Of a stretch of DNA of 64,000 nucleotides, positions 50,173-59,062 are shown in pieces. The position numbers and the translations under genes were made by a program. The stretch spans positions 62,001-126,000 of the forward strand of contig JAEUUI010000028.1 in the NCBI GenBank assembly GCA_016786585.1, written 5' to 3'. The stretch's first letter is position 1; the number at the start of each line of letters is the position of its first letter. The DNA comes from Cyclobacteriaceae bacterium. Its GTDB lineage: Bacteria > Bacteroidota > Bacteroidia > Cytophagales > Cyclobacteriaceae. The notes under the pieces are model-generated. The model saw only the letters and a program-made list of their open reading frames with translations. It was not told where the DNA came from and did not search any database.

Positions 50173-50957
50173 TTACCTCCCGTATTGGCCAACGCGGTGT
50201 TCAGGCTTTCCTGTACCGCAGACTGATCTTTCAATGCATCTTTAATTCCGCTGATCAGGAACGAAGGTATCGTTTCATTCTTTCCGAGTTTCGTACGAAC
50301 CTCGTGAATCATTTCCAGAGCGTCTTTTTTCTTTTCGAAATCCGACAAATTTTTTACTGCAGATTCCAGGTTCGACCAGGCAGTTTGCGCTGGCGACTTC
50401 TCTGTTTTTGGAAACGTTTTTAAATGTACACAAGCATTGTACTCATCTACGAGTTCTTTGAGATTGGAACGTGCGAGATCACCGGCTTCAACTTTTTTTA
50501 CAACATCCGGACAATCCGCTAAAAATTGTTCTACACGTTTTTTAAATCCGAGATTGGGTACTTCCAGCATTGATCCATCACGCTTCACAAAATAGCGGCC
50601 GTCCCACGTGGTTTGATTTTCCAACTGGTAAGCATACAGTGAAAGATAACCTGACTGCATGACCTTCATGAAGGTGTACGTATCGACATGCTTGATCGTG
50701 TGATAGATATCGTCATTCATTTTGAATGAGATAACTTCCAATACCTGGAAGGTGCGCTTCTTACCCTCATGCGGAATGAGTTGAATATACTTTGAGCCGG
50801 CACCGGCATATCGCACACCCGTGCCGTTGAAATATTTTACTTTACCCTGAAGCGTGTCGCCCTTGATTGTAACGACATAATCCTGAGCAGAGGCCATTGC
50901 GTAGCCTGCTACAAAAAGTATGATCATGAAAATCTGAAGCATGGAATTTTTTCTCAT
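50169..50957 (-). CDS. Exported protein of 262 residues, unknown function
   Basis: A signal peptide ends at MASAQ (about residue 24). The N-terminal domain (25-125) begins DYVVTIKGDTLQGKVKYFN, a pattern common in Bacteroidota secreted proteins that start with a short GDT-x-x-GKV strand repeat. The C-terminal half (130-262) is helical and charged. No catalytic motif is visible. It stands alone between the DoxX-like gene and the ribbon-helix-helix gene. Confidence 0.75.
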   Translation of the reverse strand: MRKNSMLQIFMIILFVAGYAMASAQDYVVTIKGDTLQGKVKYFNGTGVRYAGAGSKYIQLIPHEGKKRTFQVLEVISFKMNDDIYHTIKHVDTYTFMKVMQSGYLSLYAYQLENQTTWDGRYFVKRDGSMLEVPNLGFKKRVEQFLADCPDVVKKVEAGDLARSNLKELVDEYNACVHLKTFPKTEKSPAQTAWSNLESAVKNLSDFEKKKDALEMIHEVRTKLGKNETIPSFLISGIKDALKDQSAVQESLNTALANTGGN

Positions 50958-51024
50958 AAGGGCAGCATTTTTGGGGTCAGAAAGTTAGCTAACTCCCGAC
51001 ATAACGCCATAAGCCGCGGGTGTA

Positions 51025-51186
51025 TTATGTTTTAGTGTTTTTCAGACGGCCGGCATCCTTCAGCGCCCTTGAAATAATCCATTCCAGCTGGCCATTTGTA
51101 CTTCTGAATTCATCGGCAGCCCACTTCTCAACCGCCTTTAACAATTCGGCATCCAGGCGAAGGGCAAATGGTTTTTTTTCTGCCAT
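51025..51186 (-). CDS. Ribbon-helix-helix (Arc-type) DNA-binding protein, 53 residues
   Basis: The ATG at 51186 gives 53 residues: KKPFALRLDAELL forms the strand and first helix, then a second helix includes NGQLEWIISRAL, a standard Arc/MetJ-like ribbon-helix-helix layout. The gene starts three bases after the stop of the membrane protein gene upstream, so it is the third gene of the SPFH operon. It is probably a regulator of that operon or of related genes. It is well supported despite its size because the fold pattern covers the whole ORF. Confidence 0.82.
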   Translation of the reverse strand: MAEKKPFALRLDAELLKAVEKWAADEFRSTNGQLEWIISRALKDAGRLKNTKT

Positions 51187-51189
51187 TTT

Positions 51190-51729
51190 TTACGGGTTTT
51201 CGCTGTTCAACATAAGTTTGCGCATTGCGCGTTCTGTCTCTTCTTTGTTGGTGGTGCTCATTACAATTTTTTCACCGTCAGCCAGGCTAAGCGTTAACAC
51301 GAAGTCAGGCTTAACAATCATGCGAACTGTTTTCGACCGCGGCGACTTGTGATAGCCCAAGCCATAACCTCCCCAGATGTTGTACGGACCAACCGAATAA
51401 CGCGTAATCCGATCGGGAGTGAGTACCTTCCAGCGTTTCGCATAGGGATAAAACCTGTACCGGAATTCACTGTCGTTAATTTCGAAAGACACCTCAAAGG
51501 CCAACATGAGCCATAGCGTAGCAGCGAGAATCAAAATTGTTGCCAGTGTAAGTACAATAAGCCCTGTATCAGAAGCTGGCCGGTCTCCCCAGGGAATGTT
51601 CAATACGAATTGCTGGTAACAACCGTAGAGCATGACCGCACAAACACCTACGGAAATGGGTATTATGATCATCCAAATCCAGGTAACCTGCCGGAAAGTC
51701 TGCTTCTCCGAAAAAATTACTTTGCTCAT
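51190..51729 (-). CDS. Membrane protein of 179 residues with PH-like C-terminal part
   Basis: Two helices (about residues 16-38 and 56-78) are followed by a beta-rich cytoplasmic-type domain (EVSFEINDSEFRYRFYP, then ITRYSVGPYN, then FVLTLSLADGEKIVMSTTNKEE) that resembles bacterial PH-like domains. It resembles a DUF found next to SPFH genes in Bacteroidota (recalled as DUF6141, not checked). It abuts the SPFH gene with no gap. Confidence 0.72.
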   Translation of the reverse strand: MSKVIFSEKQTFRQVTWIWMIIIPISVGVCAVMLYGCYQQFVLNIPWGDRPASDTGLIVLTLATILILAATLWLMLAFEVSFEINDSEFRYRFYPYAKRWKVLTPDRITRYSVGPYNIWGGYGLGYHKSPRSKTVRMIVKPDFVLTLSLADGEKIVMSTTNKEETERAMRKLMLNSENP

Positions 51730-52581
51730 CTACTGATGCAAGGTTCCGGTATTCACCACAGGACTAACATCTTTGTCGGAGCAAAGAACGACCATCAGGT
51801 TACTCACCATCGCTGCCTTACGCTCTTCGTCAAGCTCGATAATGTTTTGCTTGGATAAATGATCAAGCGCCATTTGAACCATACTCACAGCACCTTCCAC
51901 AATTTTGAATCGTGCGGATACAACAGCTGTAGCTTGTTGTCTTCTCAGCATGGCACTGGCAATTTCAGGAGCGTAGGCAAGATACCCGATGCGGGCTTCA
52001 ATAACCTGAATTCCGGCAATCTCCAACCGCATGCGAAGGTTCTCTTCCAGCGCCTGGTTCACTTCTTCATGACCCGAACGCAGCGTAACTTCCGAATCTT
52101 CTTCGAAGTTGTCGTAGGCATATTCACCGGCAAGTTTACGCACGGCTGAATCACTTTGAACTTTTACGAAGTTCTCGTAATTGTCGACATCGAAGGCAGC
52201 TTTGAACGTATCCTTAACCTGCCACACGAGAATGACACCGATTTGGATCGGGTTACCCACTTTATCGTTTACTTTAATTTTTTCACTGTCGAAGTTGCGT
52301 GCCCGCAGGGAGATGGGTTTTTTAACATAAAACGGATTGACCCAGTAGAAACCATTTTTCTTCACCGTGCCTTGGTAAGCTCCGAATAATACAAGGACTA
52401 CCGAAGAGTTTGGGTTGATGAAAAAGAAACCCGGCATCAGCACAAAGCCAATAACAAGCGGCCAAATAAAAATGGGATTCCGCCCCACGATCAGGCCTAA
52501 CGTGCCCAATACGAGCAGCAACAACACAACGGTTAGCATCAGATAACCGGATACGGGACTGGAGGTTTTTTCCTGGTTCAT
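51730..52581 (-). CDS. SPFH/band 7 domain membrane protein
   Basis: The product is 283 residues. Two N-terminal helices (about 10-27 and 33-52) anchor an SPFH domain (about 60-250) with NPFYVKKPISLRARNFDSEKIKVNDKVG and VIEARIGYLAYAPEIASAMLRRQQA, as in stomatin-like proteins. Such proteins form membrane scaffolds. It is first in a three-gene operon with a full Bacteroidota promoter just upstream. Confidence 0.9.
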   Translation of the reverse strand: MNQEKTSSPVSGYLMLTVVLLLLVLGTLGLIVGRNPIFIWPLVIGFVLMPGFFFINPNSSVVLVLFGAYQGTVKKNGFYWVNPFYVKKPISLRARNFDSEKIKVNDKVGNPIQIGVILVWQVKDTFKAAFDVDNYENFVKVQSDSAVRKLAGEYAYDNFEEDSEVTLRSGHEEVNQALEENLRMRLEIAGIQVIEARIGYLAYAPEIASAMLRRQQATAVVSARFKIVEGAVSMVQMALDHLSKQNIIELDEERKAAMVSNLMVVLCSDKDVSPVVNTGTLHQ

Positions 52582-52605
52582 ACAAGTGATATTAAAATGA
52601 TATTA

Positions 52606-52636
52606 CAAATATATTATTTTGAATAAATAACGCAAA
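52606..52636 (-). promoter_or_regulatory. Full Bacteroidota promoter for the SPFH operon
   Basis: On the - strand, TTTG (52633-52636) is followed after 19 bases by TATATTTG (52606-52613), an exact match to the TTTG-N19-TAnnTTTG consensus of the Bacteroidota primary sigma factor. It lies 24 bases before the SPFH start codon. Confidence 0.78.
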
Positions 52637-52705
52637 CGGTTAGCGCAGGGTTACAAACTTGGAAATCAGCCCCTGACCCTTATTTTTGAGGCCTCTAAAT
52701 CTCTT

Positions 52706-53584
52706 ATGGTACAATACAACCCCAAAACCTGGCTTTCCATCATATTTCATTCCTACAGCAGATTTGTTGTTAAAACAATGATGCCCGCGCTGGTTTTTAT
52801 GGGCGTGTTTACCACTATTGTTTGCGTGGTGATGCTTGATGTATTCGGATTTAACAAAACTCATTTTCAGAATACAACCGCACTTCACTCGTTGCTCGGT
52901 ATTGTACTGGGTTTGTTTTTGGTGTTCCGGACGAACTCAGCATATGATCGCTGGTGGGAGGGAAGAAAACTTTGGGGATCCATGGTGAACAGCACCCGAA
53001 ACTACGCACTGAAGTTAAGCGCGTATCTTCCGAAAGATGATGCTGAAACACGAAAATGGTTTTCGCAGATGATCCCGAATTTTGTTGTTGCTTCAAAAGA
53101 ACATCTACGGCAGGGCGTTCAGCTTTCTGAACTGGAGGCGGCCGAACCCGGATTCCCGGAATCAATCGGGCAGATTGTGCACAAGCCAAACCGGATTGCC
53201 GGTATGCTGTACGACAAGGTTAACGGTTTGTATATGAATGGAAAGCTTACAGGCGATCAGTTCCGCGTGCTGGATAAGGAGATGAAAGATTTTATCGACA
53301 TCATCGGTGCTTGCGAGCGGATTAAAAACACTCCGATCCCGTACTCGTACGCGATGTTCATCAAGAAATTTATTTTCATTTACATCATCACCCTGCCGTT
53401 TGGTTTTGTAACCAGCTTCGAATACATCACGATTCCCACCACGTTGCTGATAACGTTTGTCTTGTTAAGTGTTGAATTGATTGCCGAAGAGATTGAAGAT
53501 CCGTTTGGTCGTGATATCAACGACCTTCCGACCGATCAGCTGGCCGGTCGCATTAAGGAAAACATCCGCGAAATTTTACTTTGA
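52706..53584 (+). CDS. Bestrophin-family ion channel
   Basis: The product is 292 residues with four helices. The early segment FRTNSAYDRWWEGRKLWGSMVN is the bestrophin/UPF0187 signature, and the C-terminal LPFGFVTSFEYITIP and EEIEDPFGRDINDLP are also conserved. Bacterial bestrophins are pentameric ion channels. The start is the ATG at 52706, 70 bp from the divergent SPFH promoter. Confidence 0.92.
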   Translation: MVQYNPKTWLSIIFHSYSRFVVKTMMPALVFMGVFTTIVCVVMLDVFGFNKTHFQNTTALHSLLGIVLGLFLVFRTNSAYDRWWEGRKLWGSMVNSTRNYALKLSAYLPKDDAETRKWFSQMIPNFVVASKEHLRQGVQLSELEAAEPGFPESIGQIVHKPNRIAGMLYDKVNGLYMNGKLTGDQFRVLDKEMKDFIDIIGACERIKNTPIPYSYAMFIKKFIFIYIITLPFGFVTSFEYITIPTTLLITFVLLSVELIAEEIEDPFGRDINDLPTDQLAGRIKENIREILL

Positions 53585-53589
53585 GGATA

Positions 53590-53736
53590 TCAGCCAAGAA
53601 TGGCGGATATGATAAAATAGATAATGATGGCGAGGATCAGCACACCGTACATGATCAAGTCCACCCGTACGTAGGGTTTATATTCCTGGTATAACTCGCG
53701 CAGCTTTTTGAACATCGGGTTCAAAATTACATTCAT
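53590..53736 (-). CDS. Small single-helix membrane protein, 48 residues
   Basis: The ATG at 53736 gives a polar, basic N-terminal half (FKKLRELYQEYKPYVRVD) and one strong C-terminal helix of about 20 residues ending in ISAILG. The tidy split, a full ORF within the gap, and its stop six bases from the bestrophin stop support a real gene. No family is recognised. Confidence 0.5.
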   Translation of the reverse strand: MNVILNPMFKKLRELYQEYKPYVRVDLIMYGVLILAIIIYFIISAILG

Positions 53737-53772
53737 TTTTTTAGCGCAGCTATTGTTTTACCGGAAACAGAA

Positions 53773-56757
53773 TTGAATATTTCCTCTTTACTTCCATTGA
53801 AATACGGTTTTTCGATACTGATACTGTGCCTGTTGATAGGTGTTGGGGCTTACGGGCAAGAAGTTCTGGAGAATAACCCGCCATCCGTAAAATTTTATAA
53901 GATCAATACCCCCCATTTTAAGGTACTCTATCCAAAAGATTTTGAAGAACAGGCACAACGCGTAGCCAACACACTTGAACAGGCATACTCGCCTGAGTCG
54001 CGCACGATGCTCGCAAGGCCGAGAAGAATTCCGGTGATTCTTCAAAACCAGTCATCCATCTCCAACGGTTTTGTTACACTCACCCCAAGACGGTCGGAAT
54101 TCTACACGATGCCTTCGCAGGATTATAATTTTTTAGGAACAAACGATTGGCTCGACCAGCTGGTGTCGCATGAATACCGACATGTAGTACAATATCAACG
54201 TGTTAACAGCGGATTTAATCGTTTACTGTACTACGCCTTTGGTCCTGCAACCCTCGCGGCCATGGCAACCACGTCCGTTCCGCAGTGGGTTTGGGAAGGC
54301 GATGCGGTTGCAACAGAAACAGCCTTTACACACAGCGGTCGCGGGCGCATCCCGAATTTCGGTTTGCTGATGCGAACCAATCTGCAGGAAGGCCGCGTGT
54401 TTAATTACAACAAGCAATACCTCCGTTCGTACAAGCATAACATTCCGGATCATTACGTGCTGGGTTATCACATGATCGGTTATCTGCGCAAGCGTACAGG
54501 CGATCCGGAGGTTTGGGGAAAAGTGATGACGCGCACGGCCAATGCATCGTTCATCCCGTTCCGGTTTTCCGGATCAGTTAAAAAAGTTGCTGGGTTAACG
54601 TTACCGCAGTTGTACCAGGCAATCGCAGAAGATTTAAACAAAACATATAATGAACAGTTGAGCCGTACACACCTTACTTCGTTCAACATCCTTTCAGCAA
54701 GAAAATCGAAAGCTTACACCAGCTACATGTATCCGCAGGTTCTGGGTGATGGAAGCGTCATTGCCATGAAAAACGGTCTCGGTGATTATACACAGTTTGT
54801 GGTGTTCAGAAATGGTAAGGAAGAGAGGTCGTTTGTTCCGGGAGTTGTTAACGATGCCGGAATGTTGTCGGCAGCAGGCACTAAAGTTGTCTGGAGCGAA
54901 TATGGTTTTGATCCGCGGTGGCGGGTGAAAAATTACTCGCTCATTAAAACATATGATGTTGAGAAGAAAGAATATAAAGTGCTTACGCACAAAACCCGGT
55001 ACTCCGGAGCCGCAATATCATCGGACGGATCAAAAATCGTTACCATAGAAAGCACAACCGACTATAAAGTTTCTGTCGTGGTAATTGATAGTGACGCGGG
55101 CAGTGTGCTGAAGAAATTTGCGAATCCGGAGAACGCGTTTTATTCCATGGCGCGCTGGTCGCCCGATGGAAAACAAATCGTTGTGCTCAAAACGATCAAC
55201 AATCTCCGGAGTGTGGTATCGCTGGATTACGAAACCGGCACAGAGACAACACTGATTAAAGGTTCTGACGAAAACATTGGCCACCCGGTTCTTACCCAAA
55301 ACTATTTGCTCTTCAACTCGCCAGTATCCGGTATCGATAATATTTACGCGCTTGATCTTCAGAAGAATGTGCGGCTTGCTGTAACCTCTTCAAAATATGG
55401 TGCATATAATCCAGCGGTATCACCCGATGGTAAAACAATTTTTTACGACAACCAGTCGCGTGATGGATTAGACATTGTTTCGGTTCCATTCGAGCCGGCT
55501 GCATGGAAGGTTGTAGAGAGGACGGATAAACCTAAAGAGTACTATGACTACCTGAGCGAGCAGGAACAAAGACCAACGTTATTCGATAGCATTCCTGATA
55601 AGGCATTGTCGTCAAGTCGTTATGCCAAGCTATCCGGACTATTTAATCCATATAGTTGGGGAGCGTATTTCAACTCTTCATTTACGCGGGCCGATATCGG
55701 AATTTCTTCACAGGATGTTCTGAGTACAACTATCGTGAAGGCAGGCTACCTGTTCGACATTAACGAAAGAACCGGGGCATGGCATGCAGGATTGAGTTAC
55801 CAAGGATTGTATCCGATCATCGATGTCGATTTTTCGTACGCGCACCGATCAGCAAACGAAGGTAATGCTTCCTTTTATGCGGTAGACACTAATACGAATG
55901 ACACAACTCTTGTGTCCAAAAATGTTACGTTTGATTGGGTTGAAAAGACCGTACAGGCCGGCTTGCGGATACCGTTAGTCACTACGCGGTCGAAGTATTA
56001 CAGCAGTGTTTCACTCAGTAATTATGTCGGATACACGCATGTTTCTGAATTTAAAAATTCAATCACCGATTCGCGCTTCATTCCCTTATACATTGTTGAC
56101 GGGCAGTCGGCTGGAACACGTGGCTATCCATTTTTTGAGTACGCAGGTAACGGCAACCTGATGTTTAATCATCTCGGTATTTCGGCTTATCGCCTGTTAA
56201 AACAGAGCCGGCGCGACATTAACAGCAAATGGGGACAGGCGATTTATATCGATTATTTTAATACGCCTTACGGAGGCGACTACAAGGGCGGATTATTTTC
56301 TGCGTATGCGACCTTATACTTCCCCGGTTTATTCAAACATCATTCATTCTGGGGATACGGTGCCTATCAGCAAACAAATGTAGATGTGGCGTTGAACGAC
56401 TACGTGTTCCGCAATAACGTGCCGATTCCGCGTGGTCATTCCGTATACCATTTCGAAAAATTCTATTCATTCTCGGCAAACTATACATTCCCGGTCTGGT
56501 ATCCGGATATCTCGTTAGGCTCGTTGCTTTATATTCAGCGATTCAGAGCGAATGCTTTTTATGATTACGGGTTTGGCAACAAGATTCTATACTACAATGT
56601 TACCAATCAAACCTATGCCTCCGTGGGCGGAGAGCTGCGGATGGACTTCAATGCGATGCGTTTTTTACCTCAACTTAATGTTGGCGTTCGCTATGCGTAC
56701 GGCCTCAAGCCATCGGTCACCAGGTTCGAAATCCTGATCGGGCTCGTGAATTTTTAA
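53773..56757 (+). CDS. Gluzincin-like metalloprotease with beta-propeller and outer-membrane barrel
   Basis: The product is 994 residues. A signal peptide (ends near AYGQ, residue 29) precedes a peptidase-like domain with His133-Glu134-x-x-His137 (SHEYRHVVQ) and a downstream Glu175 in VWEGDAVATE that can be the third zinc ligand. Residues about 310-560 carry TolB/WD-like propeller blades (AISSDGSKIVTIES, ARWSPDGKQIVVL, PAVSPDGKTIFYD). From about 610 to the C-terminus the sequence alternates beta strands and ends in phenylalanine, as in an outer-membrane barrel. The start is a TTG at 53773; no ATG is near. I know no characterised relative with this exact order. Confidence 0.78.
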   Translation: MNISSLLPLKYGFSILILCLLIGVGAYGQEVLENNPPSVKFYKINTPHFKVLYPKDFEEQAQRVANTLEQAYSPESRTMLARPRRIPVILQNQSSISNGFVTLTPRRSEFYTMPSQDYNFLGTNDWLDQLVSHEYRHVVQYQRVNSGFNRLLYYAFGPATLAAMATTSVPQWVWEGDAVATETAFTHSGRGRIPNFGLLMRTNLQEGRVFNYNKQYLRSYKHNIPDHYVLGYHMIGYLRKRTGDPEVWGKVMTRTANASFIPFRFSGSVKKVAGLTLPQLYQAIAEDLNKTYNEQLSRTHLTSFNILSARKSKAYTSYMYPQVLGDGSVIAMKNGLGDYTQFVVFRNGKEERSFVPGVVNDAGMLSAAGTKVVWSEYGFDPRWRVKNYSLIKTYDVEKKEYKVLTHKTRYSGAAISSDGSKIVTIESTTDYKVSVVVIDSDAGSVLKKFANPENAFYSMARWSPDGKQIVVLKTINNLRSVVSLDYETGTETTLIKGSDENIGHPVLTQNYLLFNSPVSGIDNIYALDLQKNVRLAVTSSKYGAYNPAVSPDGKTIFYDNQSRDGLDIVSVPFEPAAWKVVERTDKPKEYYDYLSEQEQRPTLFDSIPDKALSSSRYAKLSGLFNPYSWGAYFNSSFTRADIGISSQDVLSTTIVKAGYLFDINERTGAWHAGLSYQGLYPIIDVDFSYAHRSANEGNASFYAVDTNTNDTTLVSKNVTFDWVEKTVQAGLRIPLVTTRSKYYSSVSLSNYVGYTHVSEFKNSITDSRFIPLYIVDGQSAGTRGYPFFEYAGNGNLMFNHLGISAYRLLKQSRRDINSKWGQAIYIDYFNTPYGGDYKGGLFSAYATLYFPGLFKHHSFWGYGAYQQTNVDVALNDYVFRNNVPIPRGHSVYHFEKFYSFSANYTFPVWYPDISLGSLLYIQRFRANAFYDYGFGNKILYYNVTNQTYASVGGELRMDFNAMRFLPQLNVGVRYAYGLKPSVTRFEILIGLVNF

Positions 56758-56771
56758 AACTTTTTGAAGCC

Positions 56772-56802
56772 TTGAATTTCGGGGTTTTTAACCCTATTTT
56801 TG
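56772..56802 (+). promoter_or_regulatory. Full Bacteroidota promoter for pdhC
   Basis: TTG (56772-56774) is followed after 20 bases by TATTTTTG (56795-56802), an exact TAnnTTTG match. The ATG of the E2 gene is 32 bases downstream. A weak hairpin GGGTT/AACCC (56782-56794) lies between the elements and may end the upstream gene. Confidence 0.75.
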
Positions 56803-56834
56803 ACCCCTACATTTACAAAAACAGCTAAAACAGC

Positions 56835-58475
56835 ATGGCGGAATTAGTCAGAATGCCCAAGATGAGCGATACGATGACGGAAGGTGTTATCGCAAAATGG
56901 CATAAGAAAGTTGGTGATACAGTGAAGGCAGGTGAGCTGATGGCGGAGATCGAAACTGATAAGGCCACGATGGACTACGAATCATTCAACGATGGTGTTG
57001 TGCTTCACTTGGGCGCACAGGAAGGTCAGGCAGTGAAAGTAAATGATGTGCTTGCGGTGGTGGGAAAGAAAGGCGAAGACTTTAAAGCATTGTTAGACGG
57101 TGCCGGCTCGGGCGCTTCCGCGGATTCGAAAAAAGAAGAACCTAAAAAAGAAGAGGCTAAAAAAGCGGAATCGAAACCGCAGGAGTCGATCGATACATCC
57201 AACATAAAAGCCAAGATTGTTCAGATGCCCAAGATGAGCGATACCATGACCGAAGGTGTGATCGCTGCCTGGCATAAGAAAATCGGGGATGCGGTGAAGT
57301 CAGGCGATCTGATGGCGGAAATCGAAACCGATAAAGCTACCATGGAGTACGAATCGTACGACAACGGTACACTCCTTTACATCGGTGCTGAAAAAGGTCA
57401 ATCGGTGGCAGTGAACGGTGTGCTGGCGATTGTTGGCGATAAAGATGCTGACTGGAAGACATTGTTGAAAGCAAGCCAGTCGGGTGGAAGCAGTTCTTCC
57501 GCTACGCCTGAGAATAAAGCAGAGCAAAAAACCGAACCGAAAACAGAATCGGCAGCGCCTGCTAAAACGGAGGAGGCAGATCATTCCGCAAACGGTCGCC
57601 TGAAAGCGTCTCCGCTTGCCAAAAAGATTGCTAAAGATAAAGGCTACGATATTTCAAAAATCACCGGAACGGGTGATAATGGTCGCGTTACAAAAAGTGA
57701 CGTTGAAAATTATAAGCCGTCTGCGGAAGCAAAGCCTGCATCGAAAGACAGCAAAGGCGGTGCACCGGTAGTGTTACCTCAGGTTGTTGGCAAAGAAAGC
57801 TTCGAAGAAGTAGCTGTGTCGCAAATGCGTAAGGTTATCGCGAAGCGTCTGTCGGAAAGCATGTTCACCGCTCCGCACTTCTACGTAACCATGGAAATCA
57901 ACATGGATAAGGCTGTAGAGGCACGCAAGAGCATCAATGAAATTTCACCGGTTAAAGTTTCGTTTAACGATATCGTGCTGAAGGCGGTGGCAAGTGCGTT
58001 GCGTCAGCACCCGGATATTAATTCGAGCTGGCAGGGTGATAAAATCCGCAAGAACCATCATATCCACATCGGAGTGGCGGTAGCCGTAAAAGACGGCCTG
58101 CTTGTTCCGGTCGTACGCTTTGCAGATAACAAGTCGCTGTCGCACATTTCGGCAGAAGTAAAAGATCTCGCACAGAAAGCACAGGATAAAAAGCTCCAGC
58201 CGGCTGATTGGGAAGGAAGTACATTCACCATTTCGAACCTCGGAATGTTTGGCGTGGAAGAGTTCACTGCGATCATCAACACGCCGGATTCGTGTATTCT
58301 TGCCGTAGGCGGAATCAAAGAAACTGCGATCGTGAAAAACGGTCAGCTTGCCGTGGGCAACGTTATGAAAGTTACCTTGTCATGCGATCACCGCGTGGTA
58401 GACGGAGCAACAGGGGCAGCCTTCCTGAAAACGCTAAAGGGCCTGCTGGAAGATCCCGTTAGAATTTTGATTTAA
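56835..58475 (+). CDS. pdhC: Pyruvate dehydrogenase complex E2 (dihydrolipoamide acetyltransferase)
   Basis: The product is 546 residues with two lipoyl domains (lipoyl-Lys43 and Lys167, both in IETDKATM), Ala/Lys/Glu-rich linkers, an E3-binding domain ([20 protein letters not shown], about residues 257-295) and the catalytic acyltransferase core with His519 in CDHRVVDG. It transfers the acetyl group to CoA. Two lipoyl domains and the overall length match the PDH E2 of Bacteroidota. The E1 and E3 genes are not adjacent, so E2 is expressed from its own promoter. Confidence 0.95.
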   Translation: MAELVRMPKMSDTMTEGVIAKWHKKVGDTVKAGELMAEIETDKATMDYESFNDGVVLHLGAQEGQAVKVNDVLAVVGKKGEDFKALLDGAGSGASADSKKEEPKKEEAKKAESKPQESIDTSNIKAKIVQMPKMSDTMTEGVIAAWHKKIGDAVKSGDLMAEIETDKATMEYESYDNGTLLYIGAEKGQSVAVNGVLAIVGDKDADWKTLLKASQSGGSSSSATPENKAEQKTEPKTESAAPAKTEEADHSANGRLKASPLAKKIAKDKGYDISKITGTGDNGRVTKSDVENYKPSAEAKPASKDSKGGAPVVLPQVVGKESFEEVAVSQMRKVIAKRLSESMFTAPHFYVTMEINMDKAVEARKSINEISPVKVSFNDIVLKAVASALRQHPDINSSWQGDKIRKNHHIHIGVAVAVKDGLLVPVVRFADNKSLSHISAEVKDLAQKAQDKKLQPADWEGSTFTISNLGMFGVEEFTAIINTPDSCILAVGGIKETAIVKNGQLAVGNVMKVTLSCDHRVVDGATGAAFLKTLKGLLEDPVRILI

Positions 58476-58484
58476 TCAATTAAT

Positions 58485-58512
58485 GCCGGACATGTTCCGG
58501 CTTCTTTTTTTT
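58485..58512 (+). terminator. Intrinsic terminator after pdhC, abutting hslV
   Basis: GCCGGA/TCCGGC arms (58485-58490 and 58496-58501) with a five-base loop are followed by TTCTTTTTTTT. The T-run ends at 58512 and the hslV ATG begins at 58513. Confidence 0.8.
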
Positions 58513-59046
58513 ATGAAGATACGTTCAACTACCGTATTGGCGATCCGCCACAACGGCAAAGTAGCGATTGGTGCCGATGGGCAGGCTACGATGGGTAATT
58601 ACATTGCAAAAAGTAATGTTAAAAAAATCCGCAAGCTTCAGGATGGCAAAGTGGTGACCGGTTTTGCCGGCTCAACTGCAGATGCCTTTACCTTGCTCGA
58701 CCGGTTTGAAGAAAAGCTGAACAGCTACGGAGGCAACATGAAACGTGCCGCGATCGAACTCGCGAAAGACTGGCGCATGGATCGTTACCTGAGAAGACTC
58801 GAAGCTATGCTGATCGCAGCCAACAAAGAAGAAGTGTTGATTTTGTCTGGAACAGGCGATGTACTGGAGCCGGATAATGAAGTGGCAGCCATTGGTTCTG
58901 GCGCGATGTACGCGCAATCCGCAGCGATTGCGCTTAAAAAACATGCCTCACATTTATCAGCTGAAGAAATTGTTCGCGAAAGCCTGAACATTGCAGCCGA
59001 CATTTGCATTTATACAAACCACAACCTCGTGGTTGAAAATCTTTGA
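58513..59046 (+). CDS. hslV: ATP-dependent protease peptidase subunit HslV
   Basis: HslV is the threonine peptidase of the HslUV protease in the cytoplasm. The ATG at 58513 gives 177 residues, the normal size, with the catalytic Thr exposed after removal of the first residues (RSTTVLAIR) and the typical GADGQATMG and [12 protein letters not shown]. An in-frame ATG at 58483 would lie inside the terminator hairpin and add ten odd residues, so it is rejected. The ATPase gene hslU is not next to it here. Confidence 0.93.
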   Translation: MKIRSTTVLAIRHNGKVAIGADGQATMGNYIAKSNVKKIRKLQDGKVVTGFAGSTADAFTLLDRFEEKLNSYGGNMKRAAIELAKDWRMDRYLRRLEAMLIAANKEEVLILSGTGDVLEPDNEVAAIGSGAMYAQSAAIALKKHASHLSAEEIVRESLNIAADICIYTNHNLVVENL

Positions 59047-59062
59047 TCCTTACTAAACCGCT

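Noticed and set aside
56782-56801. Separate terminator for the 994-residue protein gene
   Set aside because: The GGGTT/AACCC stem is only five base pairs and overlaps a well-matched promoter, so the promoter is the better call.
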